From the NCBI GenBank assembly GCA_964035575.1, contig OZ037838.1, forward strand, positions 1,860,001 to 1,924,000: a stretch of DNA of 64,000 bases. Direction: 5' to 3'. The notes under the pieces are model-generated. The model was not told the origin of the DNA. It worked only from the letters and a program-made list of their open reading frames with translations, and did not search any database. The stretch comes from Rhynchopus sp. YZ270_cl-10 (Eukaryota > Euglenozoa > Diplonemea > Diplonemida > Diplonemidae). A program made the translations under genes and the position numbers. Shown here in pieces: positions 1 to 9,961 of this stretch (position 1 is the first letter of the stretch; every line of letters begins with the position of its first letter).

Positions 1-2241
1 GGGGTCCAGTGCAGGCAGTGTGGGCAGGCCATGGACGCGAGAGGCGACCACATTTTCGCCTGCAAGATGGGAGGACACCGCATTCTGAGGCACAACGCAG
101 TACGCGACTTCGTCTACTCCGTTGCGAACGAAGCAGGTCTAGGCCCCACTCTCGAACCCCAACACCTGGTACTGGGGAACAAGAAGCCAGCAGACCTCTT
201 CCTGTCCACGGGGGTGGGCGAGTCGCGGGGGCGGGCCATTGACGTGACAGTGTGGACCCCGACGTGCAAGTCGATGGTGCAGGGTGCTGCGGTGGCCAAG
301 GGGTACACGGCAACGAAGGCGGAGGCGGCGAAGAGGGGGAAGCACCAGGCCGCCTGCATTGCTGCACGGATCACCTTCACTCCATTCGCATTGGAGACGA
401 CGGGAGGGTTCGGGCCTGCGGCATCCACAATCTGGACGCAAATGCTACGCTTCGCAGCCGACAGGAAGCTGGGCAGCAAGCAGGAGATGTCGCGTCGTTG
501 GGCGTGGGGGATGGGCACTACGCTGCAGCGGATGATTGGCAAGTCAGCGATGGACAGAGGGTGTCTGCGCGGGGACACAGCAGGCGCGCTCAGGGAGAGG
601 ATAGAGGTGGACGTCGCGCCGTTGCCAGGTGAGGACGAACACTTCCGACTTCCTCCCGACCACCTGCCTCCCATAGATAATGCACCAGACGACGGTCTAT
701 TCGATATCGACGTGTCCGCACTGAACCCCGAAGAGCCTGCGGAGCACCCTGACCCTCCACCTTGCCCTAACCCGGCGGATGGGAGCGCAACTCGACCACA
801 GACGTTCCACGAAGAACGTTGGAACACCCTCGGGATGACAGTCCCAACGGTAACAGTGCCGTTCACTGTCGGGGACTGCGCCTTTGATGCAGTCAGGTGG
901 CTGCTACGGGAGTGGAGGGACATCTCCTCTGGGGACCTGCGGAAGCTTGCAGTGACGAGGGTCAAGCAGGACAGGGACCTGGCGAACTCGGCGGAACCGA
1001 CTTTCGGGTCGTGGGTGCGCTGGATGAGCGTGGAGGGGAGTCCGGACACTCGTTCGTGGGCGGACGTGACGGCGTTGGCTGGTCTCTCCCGTGCATTACA
1101 GATAGTTGTGGCGGTGGTGCGGGCGGACAGCAAGACGACATTCCTGAGACCGGCGGCAGCCCCACGAGGTGCGATAGCCCTGCTACACGAAGGACCGGTG
1201 GGCGCCGGGCACTACTCCCCTCTAGTGGTAGGTGCAGTGGCGATGGAGATGATGATGAAGATGGAGCCACAAATCCCCCCTGTGGAGATGCAGTGCATGA
1301 ACACCGGAACGCTGTCGTACATGGGTGACAGGCAGGATAGAGACGGAGAGATGGTGACGTGTGAGGGCTGCGCTGCGGTATTCGAGGACAGCATTGCACA
1401 TTGGTTCTGTTCGGCGTGCCCACTCAAGTGGTGTACTAATGAGGCCTGCGCAGGGGAGGGCGCTAAATGTGCAGCACGCAGGCGCAGAGCCACCACCACT
1501 CCTTCAACATCGACCACCAGCCAGGGAGGTAGCTTTTACAACAACAGCAACCCAGCACCCCCACTGGCCGAGGTAGAGATTAAGGAAGAGGAGTTGGATG
1601 AGGCCTTCGAGTCCAGCCGCATGGAGATGGAAAGGCGCAGCAACAGCAACAGCAACAGCAACAACAACAACAACAGCAACAACAACAACGACACCAACAA
1701 CGACACCAACACTGACAACAACGACGACGACGTTGCCGACACCAACCACGACACTAACATGACCGAGAACGCCGCACCGACAATGACCGCAATGAGGACC
1801 AGCTTTCAACAACAAAAGCCATCAGCTATCCTGTGCGAATTAAAGGAGGGGTCGGCCAAAAAAGGTGCATGGAAGGAAGCATCCGCCAGGAAGAGGAGGG
1901 AACAGGCGGAGCAGCGCGTCGCCGAAAAACGCGCAGAGAAGGCTGCGGCCAAAAGGCGAGCACCCACCGCCCACCCAGCAGGATCTGACGCCCCTGTGGA
2001 GGTAGCTTCCTGTGCGAGGTATGGAGAGACTGTGCCCGCCAGTGTAGATGAGTGGCGGAGGCACTTCTACCCCGAGCGTGGGCAGAAGCAGGGCAGCACC
2101 CCCCTGAGTCCGGAGAGAGCGCTGCAGGACCTGCAGGAGTGGTGGGAGGAGAGGCAGGTGAGCGGTGACGGGAGACGGGAGAAGAGAGAGACGGAGCGGT
2201 TCCGGAACGCCAAGGAGCTGCTCCGTAGGATGGCTGCTTAG
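1..2241 (+). CDS. Non-LTR retrotransposon ORF, 3' part: zinc knuckle, restriction-like endonuclease, OTU-like protease (5' end outside window)
   Basis: Frame 1 is open from the first base, so the ORF continues upstream, where a reverse transcriptase would be expected. The first residues form a zinc knuckle (CRQC, then GDHIFAC). RHNAVRD, KPADLFL, AIDVTVWTP and a later lysine-rich stretch follow. This series resembles the restriction-like endonuclease after the RT in R2/NeSL-type elements. Around residues 285-405 an OTU-like cysteine protease is suggested by GDCAFDAVRWLL (Asp-Cys) and GHYSPLV (His). A Cys/His-rich segment (CEGC, FCSAC, KWC) comes next, then an Asn/Ser run encoded by AAC/AGC triplets and a basic tail ending in TAG-free sequence at the stop at 2239-2241. 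The domain calls are from motif recognition only. The ORF has no stops or frameshifts, so it may be a young copy. Confidence 0.72.
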   Translation, partial: GVQCRQCGQAMDARGDHIFACKMGGHRILRHNAVRDFVYSVANEAGLGPTLEPQHLVLGNKKPADLFLSTGVGESRGRAIDVTVWTPTCKSMVQGAAVAKGYTATKAEAAKRGKHQAACIAARITFTPFALETTGGFGPAASTIWTQMLRFAADRKLGSKQEMSRRWAWGMGTTLQRMIGKSAMDRGCLRGDTAGALRERIEVDVAPLPGEDEHFRLPPDHLPPIDNAPDDGLFDIDVSALNPEEPAEHPDPPPCPNPADGSATRPQTFHEERWNTLGMTVPTVTVPFTVGDCAFDAVRWLLREWRDISSGDLRKLAVTRVKQDRDLANSAEPTFGSWVRWMSVEGSPDTRSWADVTALAGLSRALQIVVAVVRADSKTTFLRPAAAPRGAIALLHEGPVGAGHYSPLVVGAVAMEMMMKMEPQIPPVEMQCMNTGTLSYMGDRQDRDGEMVTCEGCAAVFEDSIAHWFCSACPLKWCTNEACAGEGAKCAARRRRATTTPSTSTTSQGGSFYNNSNPAPPLAEVEIKEEELDEAFESSRMEMERRSNSNSNSNNNNNSNNNNDTNNDTNTDNNDDDVADTNHDTNMTENAAPTMTAMRTSFQQQKPSAILCELKEGSAKKGAWKEASARKRREQAEQRVAEKRAEKAAAKRRAPTAHPAGSDAPVEVASCARYGETVPASVDEWRRHFYPERGQKQGSTPLSPERALQDLQEWWEERQVSGDGRREKRETERFRNAKELLRRMAA
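1637..1735 (+). repeat. AAC/AGC trinucleotide microsatellite inside the retrotransposon ORF
   Basis: Tandem CAACAG/CAACAA triplets grade into AAC-GAC units. They encode a Ser/Asn then Asn/Asp run in the reading frame. Triplet periodicity keeps the frame open. Confidence 0.85.
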
Positions 2242-2298
2242 GAGGAAAGCGGCCAGCATTAGATTCGTTTTTAGACCCCCCCCCCCTTTTCTTTTGTG

Positions 2299-2527
2299 CA
2301 CGACGGTGAAGTATAGTACATTACAAGTGAAGTTACATGTAACGTTACAAGTGAAAAACCGTTACAAGTGAGTTACAAGTGAGTTACAAGTGGGATACAT
2401 GAATTACAGGCAAAATCAGGTTGTAACTGGTGGGTTACAAGTGAGTTACAAGTGAGTTACATGTAACAAAAGTTACATGTAACTCACTTGTAACTCCACT
2501 TGTAACACCCGTTACTTCACCGTCGTG
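2299..2527. mobile_element. MITE with CACGACGGTGAAGTA terminal inverted repeats
   Basis: The 229-bp unit starts CACGACGGTGAAGTA and ends with its exact reverse complement. The inside is made of TTACAAGTGAG and TTACATGTAAC units on the left and their complements on the right, so most of it can fold on itself. TGTG lies directly outside both ends, a possible 4-bp target duplication. It sits about 55 bp after the retrotransposon ORF. Related copies lie at 24891-25057 (left tip missing) and 57496-57583 (very short). Confidence 0.75.
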
Positions 2528-2875
2528 TGTGTAGCAACACTCGTTTCTTCCCTTTTCTTTTCCCCCACCCCTCTTCTTTAGAGACCTGTTTGTCTAGATT
2601 TTTGCTGAACCGCATCTAGTCCTCGCTCAGAATGGCCGTGAGTGACGCAAGGACTCGTGAGTAAGATGATGTGTTTGGTAATCTGTGAATTCCCTTTCCC
2701 CTCCCTCCCTCCCCCCACCCCCAGCCCCTCCCATACGAGTTCCATGAGTGACCGCTAATGGCGTTAATTACCTTATCAAAAAAGACTACAAAGACAAAAA
2801 GAACAAAAAGGACGCTTGTTGTGACAAGAACGGAACTTCGTATTGTAAAAAGAAAACATCCCCCCCCCCCCCCCC
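2528..2875. other. Non-coding spacer ending in a poly-C tract
   Basis: Pyrimidine-rich, without a convincing ORF. It ends in a run of about 15 C at 2860-2875, which abuts the first foldback element. Confidence 0.6.
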
Positions 2876-4077
2876 TAGGGGGTCCGACTGTGAGTAAAAT
2901 TACCGTACCAAAAACTCATTATTAAACTTCTGGTCATCTCCAAGGCAACTGCGGGTGAAAAACACCCTCAGAGTGGGTCACAGGGGGCCTGTGGGTCGAA
3001 AAACGACCCAGAAGCCACCCCAGAATACAAAAAAATGGAAAAAAATAGTGAAAAAACGGCTTTTTTCACGTTTTGGCCATGTTGGGCAAAACAGCGATTT
3101 TTCAAGAAAAAAACCAAAAAACGGCATATTTTTTGACATCACAAAGCCTCCTTTGGCACAAATATACCCCAAAAGTGGCCTGTGAGTCCATTCCAACCTG
3201 TTTTGGGCATATTTGACACTTTTGGAAGTGTTTTTTTGGTGTTTTCACACTGAAAAACACCCCCAAAAGTGCTAGGGACACCCTAGGGACAGCACTGCCA
3301 CCATTGCTCCGACCACATTCTCGGCCATATTTTTGCTTAAAACCCCCGAAAAAGGGCCCCCGGAACCCCAATCTTTCCAAATTTCCACCTCATCCCCACC
3401 CAAACACCGCAAAAACACGATAGAAAATCGTCTTAAAAAACACATTTTTTTCAAAAAGGTCATCAGGCGGGTTCCATAATAGCCTTTTTGAAAAAAGTGT
3501 GTTTTTAAAGACGATTTTCTATCGTGTTTTTGCGGTGTTTGGGTGGGGATGAGGTGGAAATTTGGAAAGATTGGGGTTCCGGGGGCCCTTTTTCGGGGGT
3601 TTTAAGCAAAAATATGGCCGAGAATGTGGTCGGAGCAATGGTGGCAGTGCTGTCCCTAGGGTGTCCCTAGCACTTTTGGGGGTGTTTTTCAGTGTGAAAA
3701 CACCAAAAAAACACTTCCAAAAGTGTCAAATATGCCCAAAACAGGTTGGAATGGACTCACAGGCCACTTTTGGGGTATATTTGTGCCAAAGGAGGCTTTG
3801 TGATGTCAAAAAATATGCCGTTTTTTGGTTTTTTTCTTGAAAAATCGCTGTTTTGCCCAACATGGCCAAAACGTGAAAAAAGCCGTTTTTTCACTATTTT
3901 TTTCCATTTTTTTGTATTCTGGGGTGGCTTCTGGGTCGTTTTTCGGCCCACAGGCCCCCTGTGACCCACTCTGAGGGTGTTTTTCACCCGCAGTTGCCTT
4001 GGAGATGACCAGAAGTTTAATAATGAGTTTTTGGTACGAAATTTTATACACAAGTCTATTAGGAGTCGGACCCCCTA
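2876..4077. mobile_element. Foldback element 1: 1.2-kb near-perfect palindrome
   Basis: TAGGGGGTCCGACT at the left is matched by AGTCGGACCCCCTA at the right. The two arms of about 590 bp are almost perfect reverse complements, separated by only some 20 bp near 3465-3485. Only the outermost tens of bases differ between the arms. Poly-C runs flank both sides (2860-2875 and 4078-4092). No transposase is encoded; open frames inside mirror each other on the two strands and look like artefacts of the symmetry. The subterminal part (about 2938-3240) is shared with foldback 3 at 34416-35607. Confidence 0.85.
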
Positions 4078-4092
4078 CCCCCCCCCCCCCCC

Positions 4093-5291
4093 TAGGGGAG
4101 GGTCACTGCACGTTAAATCTCTCGATAAATGCGATTTTTCCGATTTTGATCCTCAGAACCGCAGAAGTCCCCGAAAACTATACCAAACCACCTAGGGGAC
4201 CCAAAAAACGCACCAGCGACCCAGTTTTGACACAGAAACACTCAGATGATGCCTGAAATGCAATTTTAAAAGAGTGCCTACAGAACTTGTACCTGCCCAC
4301 CCCCGTAGATAGAGCAACTCACGCATCCATCACGCCTCAGTGTGGGCCAGGGGCCAGAAAAGCCCCCAAAGCCACATATTTTCACCCCAGAACCTATCCC
4401 GAGGGGTACCCAGGCTGTTTCGGGGTGTTTAGAGGGACTTGGTGGAACTTAGAACCATGTTTCAAAAAGTGTACAAGTACTGTGCCAAGGGTTTGCCCTC
4501 TCAAGGGACCAAGTACTTGTACCCTTTTTGAAACATGGTTCTAAGTTCCACCAAGTCCCTCTAAACACCCCGAAACAGCCTGGGTACCCCTCGGGATAGG
4601 TTCTGGGGTGAAAATATGTGGCTTTGGGGGCTTTTCTGGCCCCTGGCCCACACTGAGGCGTGATGGATGCGTGAGTTGCTCTATCTACAGGGGGGGTGGG
4701 CAAGGTACAAGTTGGTGGTCACTTTTAAAAAATGCAAAAAAGTCGCTCAGAAGTGGTCAAAAGTGCCCAAAACCGGGCGGAATTCGATTTTTGGGGTCCA
4801 AATGGGCCTATGGTGTGGTTTTTTTGACCTCAGGGGGTATTTTTTGATTTATTGCCTACTTCACGTTTTTTGACGGCTTCAGATACCTTAGGGTGGGAAA
4901 ACCCTTGGTACCAGGTGCGTGACACTTTTTGAAACATAGTTCTAAGTTCCACCAAGTCCCTCTAAACACCCCGAAACAGCCTGGGTACCCCTCGGGATAG
5001 GTTCTGGGGTGAAAATATGTGGCTTTGGGGGCTTTTCTGGCCCCTGGCCCACACTGAGGCGTGATGAATGTGTGATTTGCTCTATCTACGGGGGTGGGCA
5101 GGTACAAGTTCTGTAGGCATTTTTTTAAAATTGCATTTCAGGCATCATCTGAGTATTTCTGTGTCAAAACTGGGGCGCTGGTGCGTTTTTTGGGTCCCCT
5201 AGGTGGTTTGGTATAGTTTTCGGGGACTTCTGCGGTTCTGAGGATCAAAATCGGAAAAATCGCATTTATCGAGTACAGTGACCCTCCCCTA
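4093..5291. mobile_element. Foldback element 2, directly adjacent to foldback 1
   Basis: Begins TAGGGGAGGGTCACTG and ends CAGTGACCCTCCCCTA. Arms are about 4093-4471 and 4920-5291; the inner 4472-4919 holds a further inverted copy of part of the arm. A C tract of about 15 separates it from foldback 1, and another of about 19 C follows it. At 1199 bp its length is nearly the same as that of the other two (1202 and 1192 bp). No coding capacity seen. Confidence 0.82.
4286..4712. repeat. Nested palindrome with AACTTGTACCTGCCCACC ends
   Basis: The left half, 4286-4471, is inverted at about 4520-4712 and again at 4920-5107. The same palindrome occurs as a separate unit at 9536-9961. It therefore looks like a module incorporated into foldback 2. 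Confidence 0.7.
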
Positions 5292-5310
5292 CCCCCCCCC
5301 CCCCCCCCCC

Positions 5311-5643
5311 TCCAGAACCAGCTGGGTACCAAACTGGAACGCTAAGTAAAACCACACTGACTGGACAGTCTGTCTTCTCCCCTGCCTCTCCCATGTTAAT
5401 ACTCCATTTTTCCTCAATTGTCAATGGTGCTGACTGTGCTGATGACAATAACAATCCATCTCTAGTTTTGTTCACTTTTGTGCCTCGTTCTAACTAACCG
5501 GCACTGTACAGATTGTAAGACATCTGGCCCTCGCTTCGCTCGGACCAAGTGCTTTTCATGTGCATAGTAAACGTACCCCCCTCGCCCTGTCCAGTTTGGT
5601 GTGGAAAAAAAAAAGTCGAGCCTTGGGCTAAGTTGAACAACAC

Positions 5644-5685
<42 letters not shown>

Positions 5686-5898
5686 GGGAATGTTCTGCCG
5701 GGATTTTTGGACGATTCGTTTTTCCCGGACAAAAAACCCACACAAATTATAAAGTGACACCCCCTTGTGTCAAGGACATGTCAACGACGTGTCAATATAG
5801 GCCCCCTCCGGAACACCAAGCGAGCGGAAGAAGGGTGTACACTCTTTGGTTGTAAAAGGTGCGTGCGTACTGGGCAGCTTCACGCCACAGTTCGGGCG
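5311..5898. other. Non-coding spacer with a 38-nt poly-A tract and dispersed repeats
   Basis: A run of 38 A occupies 5645-5682. From 5703 to 5820 the sequence (GACGATTCGTTTTTCCCGG, then AAATTATAAAGTG, then the CATGTCAA-type units and CCTCCGGAACACCA) recurs at 26391-26512. No gene is seen. Confidence 0.6.
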
Positions 5899-5994
5899 AG
5901 CATACCTGCAGAAGAGCAGAATGCTGGGCGTGTTGTAGATTATTTCTACAGGATGGAGTTCCATCACACCCCGTTTTTTTTCCGATAGCAATTA
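5899..5994. repeat. Right part of a T-type MITE, split by the hAT element that follows
   Basis: From GCATACCTGCAGAAGAGCAG to TCCGATAGCAATTA this matches the right-hand part of the elements at 17198-17677 and 19666-20093. The missing tip (AGCAATTACTTG) resumes at 7353, after the hAT insertion. Confidence 0.75.
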
Positions 5995-7352
5995 CAGGGT
6001 AGATCCTTATTTTCGCTAAAAACGCTAAAAATCCCAGATTTATTTTCGTTTTTTTCCTTTTTTTTTCTCTCCCGTTTTTGAAATTTTTCCGCGCAGGCCT
6101 GACGCTAACTTTCAGGTTTTTGGGAAATCGTGGGGGTTATGGTTTGTCCACGAGCGCAGCGAGCAGAAAAATTGAGTGACGGTCTAAAAAAAAAATCCAA
6201 CAAGCAGGTTGACTGTACTGAGGCAGAATAGTGGTGTTTTTTTACACATCTCAGCTGTCGTAGAACCAAACCCCAGGGGATAATATAGGTTTTGGGGGTT
6301 TTCGCTGAAACTCGGTCGAGCCCAACCCAGCTCGTTAGGGCCTCCGGCGGAATAGAATTCCTCGGTTATCCTACTGCGGAGTTCGACACTGTATTGATAA
6401 TTGCACCAGGCACCTCAATATATTTACAAAAAGAAACGGCGGTCGTGGCACCCATGGCGAAGCCACGGTACGCAACATTTCTGAAAATGTTGCCATAAAG
6501 CGGCACTGTCGTTGGTAATTATCAACAGTTACTGTAAATTTTACTTCCAGATTTTGCTGAAACGAAAGTTTCTGGCGAAGCCACGGTACGCAACATTCCA
6601 AAAAATTGCGCTCAAAATTGCACATTTTTACTGCCAAACTAGTCATGGGAAGGGTGGGTTGCAATCTTGCGCCGCAGGCACACGGTACGCTACTTTTTTT
6701 TCTTTCGCATGCTTCCTTTTCCTTCGGCATTTGACCAATTAAATCGCATTCTGGCTGTGACCCTTGTCGGACACTGCGCCCTCTGACAAGGGTAATACTT
6801 TCTAGAAACATTCTGAAAAAAAGTGGTACTGCCCGGCATTAGCAAAAGAAAATTTTCAAAATTAAATAGGTAGTGCCGATGCACCAGCAGTTTGGGTAGG
6901 CGAGACCGCATTGGGTGAACCTCCGCGAGCGCAGCGAGCGGAAATTTTTTTTCGCAGTTTTTGGGCAAAGTTCAAAATCCCACCAAAAATTAAGTTGTGG
7001 ACATAGTAATTGTGTTCTTCAAAAATATGCTTCAAAATTGTCTTATGCAAGGTGACACTGAGAATTGACACTCATTGGTTCTTGTCTTATGAAGTGAAGA
7101 CAAATATTAAAGGGGCATTGGCGGGCCGAAGGCCAGCCAAAAAAACGGTAGCGAACTTTTACTTTTTTTCCTTTCGGTTTCCCCCTTATTTTGACTTTCC
7201 GGATCGATTGCGGACCGTGGTGGTGCCACTCTGTGGCTGGAAATTAGTAGGTAACCAAAAAAATGAGCCAGAGAAAAAAGGAAAAAAAAAAAAGGAAAAA
7301 AAAATAAAAAATCTCGAATCCTTATTTTCACTTTCGCTAAGGATCTACCCTG
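5995..7352. mobile_element. Non-autonomous hAT-type transposon with 8-bp target duplication
   Basis: The ends are CAGGGTAGATCCTTA and its exact reverse complement. AGCAATTA occurs immediately outside both ends (5987-5994 and 7353-7360). An 8-bp duplication and CAGGG tips are the hallmark of the hAT superfamily. The host sequence re-forms across the insertion as the end of a T-type MITE. The 1.36-kb inside shows no transposase. It carries repeated GGCGAAGCCACGGTACGCAA units (about 6453 and 6573), also present near 16338. Confidence 0.85.
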
Positions 7353-7472
7353 AGCAATTACTTGTTTTTTTTTTTTCCTTTTCGTTTTTTGGCCATTTAA
7401 GCAGTAATTCCCGCCGAATAAAGTATACGTATACTTTAATAGCTCCCCCCCCAGTATCAGACTAGCTTAAAC

Positions 7473-7620
7473 TCAGATGACAGTTTTTATTTTTGGGATT
7501 GAAATCAGCGGATCGAATTGAGTTAAATGCGGGGTCGTAGGGTCAAAAATTTGCATCTGTGGTTTATTAAGTGAACGAGGCCCAGAGTATACGCCTAACG
7601 AGATCTTGGCTGATATGTGA
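7473..7620. repeat. Terminus of element X, directly abutting the satellite
   Basis: The stretch from GGGATTGAAATCAGCGGATC to TCTTGGCTGATATG is a close reverse-complement match to 22613-22745, one end of element X in the nested stack. The satellite begins a few bases after the TGGCTGATAT end. Confidence 0.75.
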
Positions 7621-7621
7621 A

Positions 7622-9325
7622 CCTGTACTGTACTGTACTGTACTGTACTGTACTGTACTGTACTGTACTGTACTGTACTGTACTGTACTGTACTGTACTG
7701 TACTGTACTGTACTGTACTGTACTGTACTGTACTGTACTGTACTGTACTGTACTGTACTGTACTGTACTGTACTGTACTGTACTGTACTGTACTGTACTG
7801 TACTGTACTGTACTGTACTGTACTGTACTGTACTGTACTGTACTGTACTGTACTGTACTGTACTGTACTGTACTGTACTGTACTGTACTGTACTGTACTG
7901 TACTGTACTGTACTGTACTGTACTGTACTGTACTGTACTGTACTGTACTGTACTGTACTGTACTGTACTGTACTGTACTGTACTGTACTGTACTGTACTG
8001 TACTGTACTGTACTGTACTGTACTGTACTGTACTGTACTGTACTGTACTGTACTGTACTGTACTGTACTGTACTGTACTGTACTGTACTGTACTGTACTG
8101 TACTGTACTGTACTGTACTGTACTGTACTGTACTGTACTGTACTGTACTGTACTGTACTGTACTGTACTGTACTGTACTGTACTGTACTGTACTGTACTG
8201 TACTGTACTGTACTGTACTGTACTGTACTGTACTGTACTGTACTGTACTGTACTGTACTGTACTGTACTGTACTGTACTGTACTGTACTGTACTGTACTG
8301 TACTGTACTGTACTGTACTGTACTGTACTGTACTGTACTGTACTGTACTGTACTGTACTGTACTGTACTGTACTGTACTGTACTGTACTGTACTGTACTG
8401 TACTGTACTGTACTGTACTGTACTGTACTGTACTGTGTACTGTACTGTACTGTACTGTGTACTGTACTGCACTGTGTACTGTACTGCACTGTACTGTGTA
8501 CTGTGTACTGTGTACTGTGTACTGTGTACTGTGTACTGTGTACTGTGTACTGTGTACTGTGTACTGTGTACTGTGTACTGTGTACTGTGTACTGTGTACT
8601 GTGTACTGTGTACTGTGTACTGTGTACTGTGTACTGTGTACTGTGTACTGTGTACTGTGTACTGTGTACTGTGTACTGTGTACTGTGTACTGTGTACTGT
8701 GTACTGTGTACTGTGTACTGTGTACTGTGTACTGTGTACTGTGTACTGTGTACTGTGTACTGTGTACTGTGTACTGTGTACTGTGTACTGTGTACTGTGT
8801 ACTGTGTACTGTGTACTGTGTACTGTGTACTGTGTACTGTGTACTGTGTACTGTGTACTGTGTACTGTGTACTGTGTACTGTGTACTGTGTACTGTGTAC
8901 TGTGTACTGTGTACTGTGTACTGTGTACTGTGTACTGTGTACTGTGTACTGTGTACTGTGTACTGTGTACTGTGTACTGTGTACTGTGTACTGTGTACTG
9001 TGTACTGTGTACTGTGTACTGTGTACTGTGTACTGTGTACTGTGTACTGTGTACTGTGTACTGTGTACTGTGTACTGTGTACTGTGTACTGTGTACTGTG
9101 TACTGTGTACTGTGTACTGTGTACTGTGTACTGTGTACTGTGTACTGTGTACTGTGTACTGTGTACTGTGTACTGTGTACTGTGTACTGTGTACTGTGTA
9201 CTGTGTACTGTGTACTGTGTACTGTGTACTGTGTACTGTGTACTGTGTACTGTGTACTGTGTACTGTGTACTGTGTACTGTGTACTGTGTACTGTGTACT
9301 GTGTACTGTGTACTGTGTACTGTGT
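7622..9325. repeat. Compound satellite: (TACTG)n followed by (TACTGTG)n
   Basis: From about 7624 to 8434 the unit is TACTG, about 160 copies and essentially perfect. From about 8495 to 9325 the unit is TACTGTG, about 119 copies. Between them lies a short zone (about 8434-8495) mixing both units and a TGCACTG variant. Unit lengths of 5 and 7 bp without stop triplets leave several frames open on both strands, giving large spurious ORFs. Assembly length may be unreliable here. Confidence 0.95.
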
Positions 9326-9535
9326 AAAAACCATAGGGGGACCCTATGGATTTTTGGATTTTGAACTGAAAATTTTGGAGCATAAATTTGGAGAACAAAA
9401 TTACTATGTCCGAGTTTGAGGCCCAAAAATTCCATTAAAGCAAGAATTTTTAACTTTTGAGTATCTGTGGTACTCTCATATTTTTTTCTAACTCGCACAA
9501 AATTTCTAAAAACGGTGTTAAAACGTGGCCACCAA
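9326..9535. other. Short spacer after the satellite
   Basis: Starts with a hairpin (CCATAGGG, 3-bp loop, CCCTATGG). It includes sequence similar to part of the hAT interior near 6985-7035. No gene is seen. Confidence 0.4.
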
Positions 9536-9961
9536 CTTGTACCTGCCCACCCCCTGTAGGTAGAGCAACTCACACATCCATCACGCCTCAGTGTGAGCCA
9601 GGGGCCAGAAAAGCCCCCAAAGCCACATATTTTCACCCCAAAACCTATCCCGAAAGGTACCCAGGCTATTTCGGGGTGTTTAGAGGGACTTGGTGGAACT
9701 TAGAACCATGTTTCAAAAGGGTACCAGTACTTAGTACCTTGGGTGGGAAAACCCTTGGTACGAGTTCCTTGACACTTTTAGAAACATGGTTCTAAGTTCC
9801 ACCAAGTCCCTCTAAACACCCCGAAACAGCCTGGGTACCCCTCGGGATAGGTTCTTGGGTGAAAATATGTGGCTTTGGGGGCTTTTCTGGCCCCTGGCTC
9901 ACACTGAGGCGTGATGGATGTGTGAGTTGCTCTACCTACAGGGGGTGGGCAGGTACAAGTT
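9536..9961. mobile_element. Palindromic repeat with AACTTGTACCTGCCCACC ends
   Basis: Arms 9536-9721 and 9775-9961 are close reverse complements, with a 50-bp centre containing GGGTGGGAAAACCC. The same module occurs inside foldback 2. No coding sequence is present. Confidence 0.78.

Noticed and set aside
114..1133. 339-residue ORF on the minus strand under the retrotransposon ORF
   Set aside because: Antisense shadow of a GC-rich coding region; the plus-strand frame has recognisable domains.
3102..3840. Mirror-image ORFs starting MERLGFRGPF on both strands
   Set aside because: They are the same sequence read from the two arms of a palindrome; no domain and no coding signature.
7622..9325. 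CRISPR-like array
   Set aside because: There are no spacers; units are contiguous 5- and 7-bp tandem repeats in a eukaryotic sequence.
7473..9636. ORFs of about 600-690 residues across the satellite on both strands
   Set aside because: They consist of repeats of YSTVQ, TQYTVHS and similar; the 5- and 7-bp units simply lack stops in several frames.
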